Shown piece by piece: positions 7,265 through 14,094 of a stretch of 14,711 nt of DNA (position 1 is the stretch's first letter; each line of letters opens with the position of its first letter). The stretch is from Eubacteriales bacterium (GTDB lineage Bacteria > Bacillota > Clostridia > Lachnospirales > Lachnospiraceae): assembly GCA_030536565.1 (NCBI GenBank), contig JAUNPT010000043.1, forward strand, positions 1 to 14,711. The letters run 5' to 3'. A program made the position numbers and the translations under genes. Below the pieces are notes generated by a model, which was given only the letters and a program-made list of their open reading frames with translations, made no database searches and was not told the origin of the DNA.

Positions 7265-8152
7265 ATGGGTCTTATTGAAATTAACCATATCACAAAGGAT
7301 TATGGAAAAGGAAAGGGTGTGTTTGACCTGTCCTTTGATGTGCAGGAGGGTGAAATCTTAGGCTTTTTAGGGCCTAATGGTGCGGGAAAGACAACGACCA
7401 TAAGGCAGCTTTTAGGGTTTATCAAGCCTGATGTTGGAAGCGTGAGTATTTTTGGAAAAAACTGTTTTTTGCAGGCTCATGAAATTCAGAGGGAGCTGGG
7501 GTATCTTCCCGGTGAAATTGCATTTATGGATTCTATGAGCGGGATAGAGTTTATTAGATTTGTTGCCGATATGAAGGGAATGAACGGACTTGAACGGGCA
7601 AAAGAGCTTATGGAGCGTTTTGAATTGGAGCCAAGCGGTAAAATCAAGAAAATGTCTAAGGGTATGAAACAGAAGATTGGAATTGTATGTGCTTTTATGC
7701 AGAATCCACGAATCCTTATTCTTGACGAGCCTACGAGCGGCTTAGACCCTTTGATGCAGAACCGTTTCGTGGAATTAGTCCTTGAGGAGAAGAAAAAGGG
7801 AAAAACAATTTTAATGTCCTCACATATATTTGAAGAGGTAGAACGTACCTGTGACAGAGCAGCTATAATCAGGCAGGGAAGACTGGTTGCTGTAGATGGT
7901 ATGGATAGATTATGTCAGGGAAGAAAGAAAAAAATAGAAATTACATTTGCAGATGCTGATATGGCGCTTAAGTATGGAGAAGTTTTTAAACAGGCACAGG
8001 TAAATGGCTGCAGGGTATCTATGAATGTAGGCAATGATATGGATATGGCAGTTAAGGAAGCGGCCAGATATACAGTTAAGGATTTAAATATTAATACTCA
8101 ATCGCTGGAAGAGTTTTTTATGCATTTTTATTCGCAAAATAGGGAGGATTGA
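7265..8152 (+). CDS. ABC transporter ATP-binding protein
   Basis: A 295-residue ATPase that pairs with the permease gene starting two bases downstream. Motifs are Walker A GPNGAGKTT (36-44), signature MSKGMKQK (130-137), Walker B LILDEPTSGLDP (151-162) and switch SSH (H187). The Q-loop position reads GYLPGE (79-84): the usual glutamine is replaced by glycine-glutamate, and the signature is SKGMKQ rather than SGGQ. Both variations recur in one subgroup of ABC-2 exporter ATPases (recalled, not searched). A C-terminal extension of about 80 residues follows the core. The start is fixed by AGAGGAG at 7251-7257. The substrate is unknown; lipid, antibiotic or peptide export are all open. Confidence 0.94.
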   Translation: MGLIEINHITKDYGKGKGVFDLSFDVQEGEILGFLGPNGAGKTTTIRQLLGFIKPDVGSVSIFGKNCFLQAHEIQRELGYLPGEIAFMDSMSGIEFIRFVADMKGMNGLERAKELMERFELEPSGKIKKMSKGMKQKIGIVCAFMQNPRILILDEPTSGLDPLMQNRFVELVLEEKKKGKTILMSSHIFEEVERTCDRAAIIRQGRLVAVDGMDRLCQGRKKKIEITFADADMALKYGEVFKQAQVNGCRVSMNVGNDMDMAVKEAARYTVKDLNINTQSLEEFFMHFYSQNRED

Positions 8153-8153
8153 T

Positions 8154-8951
8154 ATGAACTTTACATTATATAAACGTGAATGGAAAAATAACTGGATTTT
8201 ACTTCTGTTATTTGCAGCTGTTCTTACTATGTACGCATGTATGATTGTATCAATGTTTGACCCTAAGATGGAAGACAGTCTTAGCATAATGTCAGAAAGC
8301 ATGCCGGAAATTTTTGCGGCATTTGGTATGGCTGATGTCGGAAAAACACTTTTAGAATTTGTTACAGGGTATTTGTATGGAATGCTTTTAATTGCATTCC
8401 CGGCAGTATATATTATTATCTTAAGTAATCGTCTGGTTGCACGTTATGTTGACAATGGTTCTATGGCATATATTCTGGCAGTACCGTCTAAACGAGGCAG
8501 GATAATATTTACACAGGCCGTATTTTCAATAAGCAGTCTGCTGGTATTGCTTGCATATGTTGCTGGGGTCATAATTGCCTGCAGTCAGTTTATGTTTTAT
8601 GGTGAGATGGAATTAGCAGCGTTTTTAAAGCTTAATGCAGGACTGTTTGGCCTGTGGATTATGCTGGGAGGAGTATGCTTCTTATTTTCCTGTATATTTA
8701 ATGATACGAAATGGTCTGCAGGTTTAAGTACTGCATTTGTAGTATATTCCCTGCTTGTCCAGATGGTTTCCCAGGTGGGAGATAAATTTGAAAATTTAAA
8801 GTATATTACACCGCTGACAATGTTTCAGTCAGATGCATTTGCTGCAGGGAATAGTGAAGCATGGTTAGGCTGTATAGTTATGTATATAATAGGAGCTGTG
8901 TGCTATACAGCTGGAATAATAGTTTTTACTAAAAGAGATTTACCAATTTAA
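8154..8951 (+). CDS. ABC-2-type transporter permease
   Basis: A 265-residue membrane subunit with six predicted membrane segments (about 14-34, 69-91, 119-141, 159-181, 186-206, 237-257), the standard ABC-2 layout. The N-terminus has the charged amphipathic start YKREWKNNW, and a large loop (35-68) lies between segments 1 and 2. The cytosolic GSMAYILAVPSKRGRI region between segments 2 and 3 matches the coupling stretch of exporters of this type, and the ending FTKRDLPI is characteristic of this subgroup. AGGGAGG at 8142-8148 lies inside the end of the ATPase gene, and the ATG follows its stop by one base, so the two subunits are translationally coupled. It is the last gene before the hairpin at 8963-9001. 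Confidence 0.9.
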   Translation: MNFTLYKREWKNNWILLLLFAAVLTMYACMIVSMFDPKMEDSLSIMSESMPEIFAAFGMADVGKTLLEFVTGYLYGMLLIAFPAVYIIILSNRLVARYVDNGSMAYILAVPSKRGRIIFTQAVFSISSLLVLLAYVAGVIIACSQFMFYGEMELAAFLKLNAGLFGLWIMLGGVCFLFSCIFNDTKWSAGLSTAFVVYSLLVQMVSQVGDKFENLKYITPLTMFQSDAFAAGNSEAWLGCIVMYIIGAVCYTAGIIVFTKRDLPI

Positions 8952-8962
8952 TAATAGAAAAA

Positions 8963-9001
8963 GTGGTGTCTTATAAATTACACAGACACCACCATTTTTT
9001 T
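8963..9001. terminator. Terminator hairpin between the operon and the kinase gene
   Basis: GTGGTGTCT (8963-8971) pairs perfectly with 8984-8992 around a 12-base loop, followed by CA and seven T residues. A run of A precedes the left arm, so the reverse direction also has a U-tract, making it usable by the minus-strand kinase gene whose stop codon lies in the T run. Confidence 0.8.
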
Positions 9002-10004
9002 ATCTTTGAACTTCATTTCCGCTCTCTGAGAAAGCAAGCTTGGTAACTTCATCGACAGTTACAAGGTTGAAATCACCACTTACTGTATGCTTTAGACAGC
9101 TTGCAGCATTGGAAAACTCAACAGCCTTCTGTGGGTCAAAGCCATTAATGAGACTGTAAATAAGACCAGCACAGTAAGCATCGCCAGCACCGATATAATC
9201 CAAAATATGCATGAAGTATTCTTTGCTGTAGTAAGCTTTTCCTTCTGTGTAAATCATAGACTGCAGCTTGAAGGTCGTAATAGATGTTTCTGTACGCCAT
9301 ACAGATGCAACCATCTTAAATGGGAAACGCTTCATTAATTCACTTGCTATGTAAGCATTTTTTTCTTCATTGGACTGTGATGCGTCCATTGAGAATATAC
9401 CAACAGCGTCATCTTCATTAGCAACGCATATATCGACATACTGACAGATTTCAGTCATAACCTCGTTAGCTTTTTTGCTTGACCAGAGCTTGCTTCTGTA
9501 GTTTAAGTCACAGCTTACTGTTAATCCGTGTTCCTTAGCTTTTTTACATGCTGTAAGTGTGATTTTAGCCATGGTATCGCTGATTGCCGGAGCAATTCCT
9601 GAAAAATGAAACCATGTGGCATCTGCAAATATTGTATCCCAATCAAAATCATCTTCATTTGCAAGAGCAATGGCAGAACCAGTTCTGTTATAAATAACAT
9701 TAGATGGTCTCTGGCTTGTCTTTTTTTCGAGGAAATATATACCTATCTGGTCTCCGCCGCGCACAATCATGCTTGTATCAACACCATACTGCCGAAGGGC
9801 ATTAACTGCGGCCTGGCCAATTGTGTGATTTGGAAGCTTTGATACATAGCTTGTGTTAACACCAAAGTTGGCAAGAGATACAGCGGTATTGGCCTCACCG
9901 CCTCCATATACAGCCTCAAAGCTGTGGCACTGCGTAAACCGTTCATTGTTCTCAGGAGAAAGTCTAAGCATAATTTCTCCGAAAGTGATAATTTTGTTCT
10001 TCAT
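9000..10004 (-). CDS. kdgK: PfkB-family sugar kinase, probably 2-keto-3-deoxygluconate kinase
   Basis: A 334-residue ribokinase-fold enzyme expected to phosphorylate 2-keto-3-deoxygluconate using ATP, the step before KDPG aldolase in uronate/pectin breakdown. Evidence is the N-terminal FGEIMLRLSPENNERF (8-23), the sugar-binding GGGEANTAVSLANFG (34-48), SCDLNYRSKLW (164-174), which is typical of KDG kinases, and the PfkB signature GAGDAYCAG (272-280) with catalytic base D275. I chose the ATG at 10004: the upstream in-frame ATG at 10016 has no ribosome binding site and itself forms part of an AGGATGG sequence suitably placed for the second ATG. It stands alone; no KDPG aldolase or uronate genes are in the window, so substrate is inferred from motifs only. 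Other PfkB sugar kinases are the alternative. Confidence 0.85.
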   Translation of the reverse strand: MKNKIITFGEIMLRLSPENNERFTQCHSFEAVYGGGEANTAVSLANFGVNTSYVSKLPNHTIGQAAVNALRQYGVDTSMIVRGGDQIGIYFLEKKTSQRPSNVIYNRTGSAIALANEDDFDWDTIFADATWFHFSGIAPAISDTMAKITLTACKKAKEHGLTVSCDLNYRSKLWSSKKANEVMTEICQYVDICVANEDDAVGIFSMDASQSNEEKNAYIASELMKRFPFKMVASVWRTETSITTFKLQSMIYTEGKAYYSKEYFMHILDYIGAGDAYCAGLIYSLINGFDPQKAVEFSNAASCLKHTVSGDFNLVTVDEVTKLAFSESGNEVQR

Positions 10005-10057
10005 AATGTAATCCATCCTAATTAATTCTAAAAATCATAAAGTAAAGCTGTATAAAA

Positions 10058-10071
10058 TGTAAGTGCTTTCT
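10058..10071. promoter_or_regulatory. Possible catabolite-responsive (cre-like) site in the kinase leader
   Basis: TGTAAGTGCTTTCT matches the CcpA cre pattern TGWAANCGNTNWCA at 12 of 14 positions, with mismatches at the central C and the last base. It lies about 11-25 bases downstream of the predicted kinase transcription start, where a bound repressor would block transcription. The function is inferred only. Confidence 0.3.
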
Positions 10072-10085
10072 TTTTTGATTTGTGG

Positions 10086-10099
10086 ATAATTATAACACA
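10086..10099 (-). promoter_or_regulatory. Extended -10 promoter of the kinase gene
   Basis: On the minus strand TGTTATAAT (10097-10089) forms an extended -10 with no good -35, giving a leader of about 78 bases. The 14-base block TGTGTTATAATTAT is identical to that at the SDR promoter (2453-2440). Confidence 0.55.
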
Positions 10100-10176
10100 T
10101 TTTGTAGAAATAAACTCTGCATTTTATAAAAATGTTTTCTTTTTTTAGGAAAATAAGTGAATTATCTTTTTTATTT

Positions 10177-10185
10177 TGGTATACT
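10177..10185 (+). promoter_or_regulatory. Extended -10 promoter of the cysteine-cluster/lgt pair
   Basis: TGGTATACT is an extended -10 (TGn plus TATACT) about 45 bases ahead of the start codon at 10230; no clear -35 is seen. The rest of the intergenic stretch 10017-10229 is AT-rich, with T runs and no open frame that I can support. Confidence 0.5.
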
Positions 10186-10229
10186 AGAAAGCAATTGAGT
10201 ATAAATACATTTTAGAAATGAGGACTAAG

Positions 10230-10919
10230 ATGATAAGGGAGTGTTCACTCGAAGATATTTCAGATGGAAAGCTATATGGAGAAAATGATATGGTTAAGGC
10301 AGATACTAACGGTTGCAGCGGCTGTAAGTCTGTATGCTGCCATGGCATGGGAGATACCATTAAGCTTGACCCATATGATATATACAGGCTGACAACGGGC
10401 CTTAATACCACGTTTGAGCAGCTGATGAATAGTAAGATTGAATTGAATGTTGTAGATGGTGTTATAATGCCAAACCTAAAGATGACAGAAGGAAAAAATC
10501 AATGTTCGTTTCTCAATGACAGTAAGCGCTGTGATATTCATGGCATGAGACCGGGAATATGCAGGCTTTTTCCGCTTGGAAGATATTGGGAGGATGAAAC
10601 ACATTTTAAATATATTCTGCAGACCGGGCAGTGCCATAAGGATAATCTTACAAAGATTAAGGTTAAGAAATGGCTTGATACACAAGATTTGACAGTATAT
10701 AACCAGTTTATTGCGGCATGGCACAAGTATCTTAAGGATATTCAGGCAGCAATTGCAGGTTTTGCTGATAAGGATTTAGCTGATGAAAAGATTCGTATAT
10801 TGAACATGTATACGTTAAAGACTTTTTATATTACGCCTTATACTGAGGGCGTGGATTTTTATAAGCAGTTTTATGTGAGATTAGATGAGGCGCGTAAGAA
10901 GCTGGGAATGGAGGCATAA
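10230..10919 (+). CDS. YkgJ-family cysteine-cluster protein (CxxCxxxCC)
   Basis: A 229-residue cytosolic protein of the zinc/iron-chelating YkgJ type. Its biochemical role is not established; some relatives bind metal (family knowledge). The N-terminal cluster is C29-x2-C32-x3-C36-C37 followed by HGMGD. A second set follows: C92 in QCSFL, C101 in KRCDIHGMRPGIC (with C111) and RLFPLGR, then C135 in GQC. The CxIHxxRPxxCRxFP stretch is the best-conserved part of the family. The C-terminal half is helical and charged. I chose the ATG at 10230 because GAGG at 10220-10223 is spaced six bases from it; the ATG at 10218 overlaps that site. The stop is one base before the lgt start, so the genes are probably coupled. 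Whether the pairing with lgt has meaning is unknown. Confidence 0.9.
   Translation: MIRECSLEDISDGKLYGENDMVKADTNGCSGCKSVCCHGMGDTIKLDPYDIYRLTTGLNTTFEQLMNSKIELNVVDGVIMPNLKMTEGKNQCSFLNDSKRCDIHGMRPGICRLFPLGRYWEDETHFKYILQTGQCHKDNLTKIKVKKWLDTQDLTVYNQFIAAWHKYLKDIQAAIAGFADKDLADEKIRILNMYTLKTFYITPYTEGVDFYKQFYVRLDEARKKLGMEA
10910..10914 (+). promoter_or_regulatory. Ribosome binding site that fixes the TTG start of lgt
   Basis: GGAGG lies within the last codons of the cysteine-cluster gene, six bases ahead of TTG at 10921. It decides in favour of the non-ATG start and implies translational coupling. Confidence 0.8.
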
Positions 10920-10920
10920 A

Positions 10921-11721
10921 TTGAAAACATATTTATTTAGCGTCGGAGGTTTTTTGATACCAGGATATGGCCTGATGATTGGAATAGGATTCCTTATTGC
11001 ACTTGCAGTTGGAATTTTCAGAGCGAAAAGTATGAAGATGAATGACGAGGCAGTTTTAGACCTGGCGATTATTGCTATTTTATCAGGATTTCTTGGAGCA
11101 AAGATTCTTTATGTGATTACTGAATTTTCAGCTTTTTTAGAGGACCCTCTGTCAGTTATTGGTTCGGCAGGGTTTGTGGTGTATGGTGGAATTATTTCAG
11201 GCGTTTTATGCTGTATGATTTATTGTAAGGTTAAAAAGCTTGATTTTTTAGAGTATTTTGATTTAGTTATGCCAGAGGTGGCAATTGCACAGGGCTTCGG
11301 CAGAATCGGCTGTTTTCTTGCAGGCTGCTGTTATGGCAGAGAAACGTCAAGCCCAATTGGTGTGATATTTCCGGAAGGGAGTATGGCGCCAGCAGGAGTT
11401 AAGCTGATACCAACACAGCTGTTTTCTGCAGCTGGTGATATACTGATTGCAGTTATTCTAATGGTAATAGCGTATAAGTTCAGCTATTCAGCTGCTGCTT
11501 CGAGGGGTATGGCATCAGGAGCAGGGGATAGAAAGCATCTGTTAAAGGGTGACATAGGCTGTATATACATGCTTCTTTATGGAATTGGAAGATTTGTAAT
11601 AGAGTTTTTTAGAGATGATGAGAGAGGTGCAGTCGGTTTTCTTTCAACGTCACAGTTTATTTCGTTTTTTATTGTGGCATTTGGGGTTACGCTGTTTGTG
11701 TATAACAGGAAGAAGAAATAA
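10921..11721 (+). CDS. lgt: Prolipoprotein diacylglyceryl transferase, GCCYG-type (Lgt or Lgt-like)
   Basis: An integral membrane enzyme expected to attach diacylglycerol from phosphatidylglycerol to the lipobox cysteine of prelipoproteins. It has 266 residues and about seven membrane segments. Landmarks are IPGYGLMIG (13-21), VVYGGIISG (86-94), QGFGRIGCFLAGCCYGRE (124-141) and GIGRFVIEFFRDDERG (221-236). R128 and R224 match arginines important in the E. coli enzyme. However, the usual HGG reads YGG, and the N/E of the GNFxNxE core are replaced by cysteines. A loop rich in Ala/Gly/Ser (190-203) precedes the last segments. The start is the TTG at 10921, one base after the preceding stop, with GGAGG at 10910-10914. 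An in-frame ATG at 10885 lies inside the preceding gene with no matching signal. Confidence 0.87.
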   Translation: MKTYLFSVGGFLIPGYGLMIGIGFLIALAVGIFRAKSMKMNDEAVLDLAIIAILSGFLGAKILYVITEFSAFLEDPLSVIGSAGFVVYGGIISGVLCCMIYCKVKKLDFLEYFDLVMPEVAIAQGFGRIGCFLAGCCYGRETSSPIGVIFPEGSMAPAGVKLIPTQLFSAAGDILIAVILMVIAYKFSYSAAASRGMASGAGDRKHLLKGDIGCIYMLLYGIGRFVIEFFRDDERGAVGFLSTSQFISFFIVAFGVTLFVYNRKKK

Positions 11722-11730
11722 AGATAATGA

Positions 11731-11772
11731 TAAATGAGGGGACAGCTAAATATTTGGCTGTCCCCTCATTTA
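11731..11772. terminator. Strong bidirectional terminator between lgt and the amino-acid ABC operon
   Basis: Bases 11731-11746 pair with 11757-11772 in a 16-bp perfect stem with a GC-rich core (GAGGGGACAGC). It extends inward by one G-U and two or three A-T pairs to a tiny loop. Flanking A and T runs are present on both sides but short. It serves two convergent transcripts. Confidence 0.8.
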
Positions 11773-12519
11773 CTATAATACCTTAGATAAAAATTCCTGT
11801 AATCTTGGACTTTCTGGCTGTTCAAAAAATTCCTTTGGAGTGTTTTCCTCCTGAATATGCCCTCCGTCAAAGAACATACAGCGGGAGGCTACTTCTTTGG
11901 CAAACCCCATCTCATGGGTAACAATAATCATAGTCATACCTGATTTGGCAAGCTCTTTCATAATGGAAAGGACTTCACCAACCATTTCTGGGTCAAGAGC
12001 AGATGTCGGCTCATCGAAAAGCATGACTTCAGGATTCATAGCCATGGCTCTGGCAATGGCTACACGCTGTTTCTGACCACCTGATAACATATCTGGATAC
12101 TGGTCTGCTTTATCTGAAAGGCCAACTCTCTCAAGAAGTTCATCAGCTTTCTTAGAAGCTTCTTCTTCGCTCATATGAGCAACCTTCATTGGGGCAAGCA
12201 TAATATTTTTACGGATAGTCATGTTAGGGAAGAGATTGAAATGCTGGAATACCATACCAATCTTTTCACGGAGCTCATTGATATTGACATTTTTGTCAGT
12301 GAGGTCTGTTCCATGGAACAGAACATGTCCGCTTGTCGGCTCCTCTAAAAGGTTGATTGAACGCAGGAAGGTGGATTTACCGCAGCCTGAGGGTCCGATA
12401 ATTGTAATTACTTCGCCTTTTTTTATAGTTGTGTTAACACCCTTTAAAACAGCATGTGAGCCAAAGGATTTATTTAAATCTTTAATTTCTATAATTACAT
12501 CTGTGTTATTATCGCTCAT
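11773..12519 (-). CDS. Amino-acid ABC transporter ATP-binding protein (GlnQ/ArtM-like)
   Basis: The cytosolic ATPase of a polar-amino-acid importer, 248 residues, the usual length. Motifs are Walker A GPSGCGKST (42-50), Q-loop FQHFNLFP (Q92), signature LSGGQKQR (145-152), Walker B VMLFDEPTSALDP (165-177) and switch VTHEMGFA (H202). The FQHFNLFPNMT and THEMGFA sequences are typical of the GlnQ/HisP/ArtP group, which takes up glutamine, arginine, histidine or cystine; which one cannot be told. The first 11 bases overlap the end of the upstream binding-protein/permease gene, with AAGGAG inside that gene's last codons, so both are translated from one message. The downstream end is the shared hairpin at 11731-11772. 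Confidence 0.95.
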   Translation of the reverse strand: MSDNNTDVIIEIKDLNKSFGSHAVLKGVNTTIKKGEVITIIGPSGCGKSTFLRSINLLEEPTSGHVLFHGTDLTDKNVNINELREKIGMVFQHFNLFPNMTIRKNIMLAPMKVAHMSEEEASKKADELLERVGLSDKADQYPDMLSGGQKQRVAIARAMAMNPEVMLFDEPTSALDPEMVGEVLSIMKELAKSGMTMIIVTHEMGFAKEVASRCMFFDGGHIQEENTPKEFFEQPESPRLQEFLSKVL

Positions 12520-14038
12520 TGCTTCTTAATCTCCTTTCAAGTTTCTTAACTAGTGATGAAAGAATCATTACAAGTACAAGATAGATAATTGCAACACCAA
12601 TAAGTGGAAGGAATGGGTCGTAAGTGATGCTTCGGATAATATCACCGCCGCGGGTTAAGTCGTTTAATCCAATGTAACCACTGATTGAGGTTTCCTTTAA
12701 TAATACAATAAATTCGTTAGCCAGAGCAGGCAAAACATTTTTAAATGCCTGTGGAAGGATAACGCATATCATAGTCTGACGGTATGTAAGACCGAGACTT
12801 CTTGCGGCTTCGAACTGGCCATTATCAATTGACATAATACCTGAACGGAAGATTTCAGCTACATATGCACCAGAGTTGATTCCGAATGCGAGAATTGCCA
12901 CAAGCACTTTGTTTACTGAAAGTGAACCAAAGATAATGTAGTAGATAATCAACAGCTGAACCATTGTAGGTGTACCGCGGATAACTGTCAGGTAAATGCT
13001 GCATAAGAAGTTAAGAATCTTCATATTACCTGTCTTATCATGGCTTGAACGTACAACAGCAATAAGAAAGCCGATTACAATGCCCATAAGTGCGGCACAG
13101 GCAGCAATAATCAGGGTATTTAAAAGACCCTTAAGGAGATAATTGTACCTTCCGTCATTTAAGAAGTCAGTCTTGAACTTTGAAACAAAATCCTGGCCTG
13201 AGACATCAGCGTCATTATTGCGTACAACTATTACCTGTTTAGCATTTGTGTAGGTTGTTGAGAAGTCAATATTTTTTAAACGCTCCTCAGTTACAGTAAG
13301 ACCTGCGGCACCGATATCAGATTTTCCCGATGCAACTGCAGATATGATGGAATCAAATTCCATATCTTCAATATTAAGTGTCATGCCAAGGTAGTCGGCG
13401 ACAGCATTGGCAATATCTACGTCAATACCAACGACTGAACCATTGCTGTAGTATTCATATGGTTCGAAGTAAGCGTTAGTTGCCATATTGAGCACACCAT
13501 TGTTTCTTACGGCATCTGAAGCTGGAGCGTAAGGAGTTTTTGGTGCGTTTTCTCCAATATAGTTATTTATGATTTTATCAATAGTGCCATTGGCTTTTAA
13601 GTATTCGATAGCTTCATTTACTGAATTTTTAAGTGCCGTATTTGATTTTGAGATACAGATGGCGTAATCTTCATTTGCAAATTCTTCGTCAAGAATCATA
13701 AGCTCTGCATTAGCATTTACAAATGCTTTGGCAGGCTGTTCGTCAATAACAACAGCATCAATTTTACCCTGTTTCAATGCCTGTATAGCATCAGCGCCTT
13801 TGTTGTAGCGTTCTACTTTTGTTCCTGCTTTATCACCTTCGTAGTCAGAGCAATAGGTATCTCCTGTTGTTCCTAACTGGACACCGATGGATCTGCCTTC
13901 TAAATCATCAACAGAAAATACTGTGTTTTCAATTACCTTTTTCGAGCCGCATGCTGTCAGTGTAAGGGCTGAAAGACACAGAACCGTCAATAAAGCAAAC
14001 GCAAACAGACGCGAAAACTTATTGTTTTGTGTTTTCAT
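12509..14038 (-). CDS. Amino-acid ABC transporter: lipoprotein substrate-binding domain (permuted) fused to permease
   Basis: A 509-residue fusion carrying solute capture and membrane passage in one chain. Residues 1-30 are a lipoprotein signal peptide ending in the lipobox LTAC (C30), so the N-terminus would be lipid-anchored outside. Residues 43-162 match the second part of an SBP_bac_3 domain (DLEGRSIGVQLGTT, ALKQGKIDAVVIDEQPA, ending NGTIDKIINNYIG). Residues 181-273 match the first part (GVLNMATNAYFEPYEY, GIDVDIANAVADYLG, TVTEERLKNIDFS). The order is therefore reversed relative to the normal domain. Ligand-contact residues can be placed in both parts (T57/T58, D99, R253). Residues 299-503 are a His/Glu/Gln-type permease with about five membrane segments and the EAA loop GQFEAARSLGLTYRQT (407-422). 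AAAGGA eight bases before the ATG supports the start. It overlaps the ATPase gene by 11 bases. Confidence 0.93.
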   Translation of the reverse strand: MKTQNNKFSRLFAFALLTVLCLSALTLTACGSKKVIENTVFSVDDLEGRSIGVQLGTTGDTYCSDYEGDKAGTKVERYNKGADAIQALKQGKIDAVVIDEQPAKAFVNANAELMILDEEFANEDYAICISKSNTALKNSVNEAIEYLKANGTIDKIINNYIGENAPKTPYAPASDAVRNNGVLNMATNAYFEPYEYYSNGSVVGIDVDIANAVADYLGMTLNIEDMEFDSIISAVASGKSDIGAAGLTVTEERLKNIDFSTTYTNAKQVIVVRNNDADVSGQDFVSKFKTDFLNDGRYNYLLKGLLNTLIIAACAALMGIVIGFLIAVVRSSHDKTGNMKILNFLCSIYLTVIRGTPTMVQLLIIYYIIFGSLSVNKVLVAILAFGINSGAYVAEIFRSGIMSIDNGQFEAARSLGLTYRQTMICVILPQAFKNVLPALANEFIVLLKETSISGYIGLNDLTRGGDIIRSITYDPFLPLIGVAIIYLVLVMILSSLVKKLERRLRSNER

Positions 14039-14079
14039 TAGTTAGTCCTTTCTTTCTTTATGTAATTTTGAAATAAAAT

Positions 14080-14094
14080 ATTCAATTATTGAAT
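14080..14094. repeat. Palindrome at the importer transcription start (candidate operator)
   Basis: ATTCAAT-T-ATTGAAT is a perfect inverted repeat with seven-base arms and a one-base centre. It abuts the predicted -10 and covers the predicted transcription start of the importer operon, a standard repressor position. The arms are opposite in orientation to ArgR boxes (TGAAT...ATTCA), and no regulator is identified. In AT-rich DNA a chance palindrome is possible. Confidence 0.35.

Noticed and set aside
10885..10920. ATG at 10885 as start of lgt
   Set aside because: It lies inside the preceding gene, yields a charged non-homologous N-terminus, and the GGAGG/TTG pair at 10910-10923 explains the start better.
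11731..11772. Long inverted repeat considered as a mobile-element end or attachment site
   Set aside because: It sits exactly between two convergent stop codons, with A/T flanks on each side, and a shared terminator explains it fully. No second copy is seen in the window.
12221..12529. Plus-strand frame of 102 codons antisense to the GlnQ-like ATPase
   Set aside because: It is a mirror of a strongly conserved ATPase gene, with no start signal.
13553..13912. Idea that the importer fusion has two complete tandem binding domains, as in GlnP
   Set aside because: The distance from the lipidated cysteine to the second-lobe sequence is about 12 residues, and only about 25 residues separate the second half-domain from the permease. 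Neither segment has room for a whole domain.
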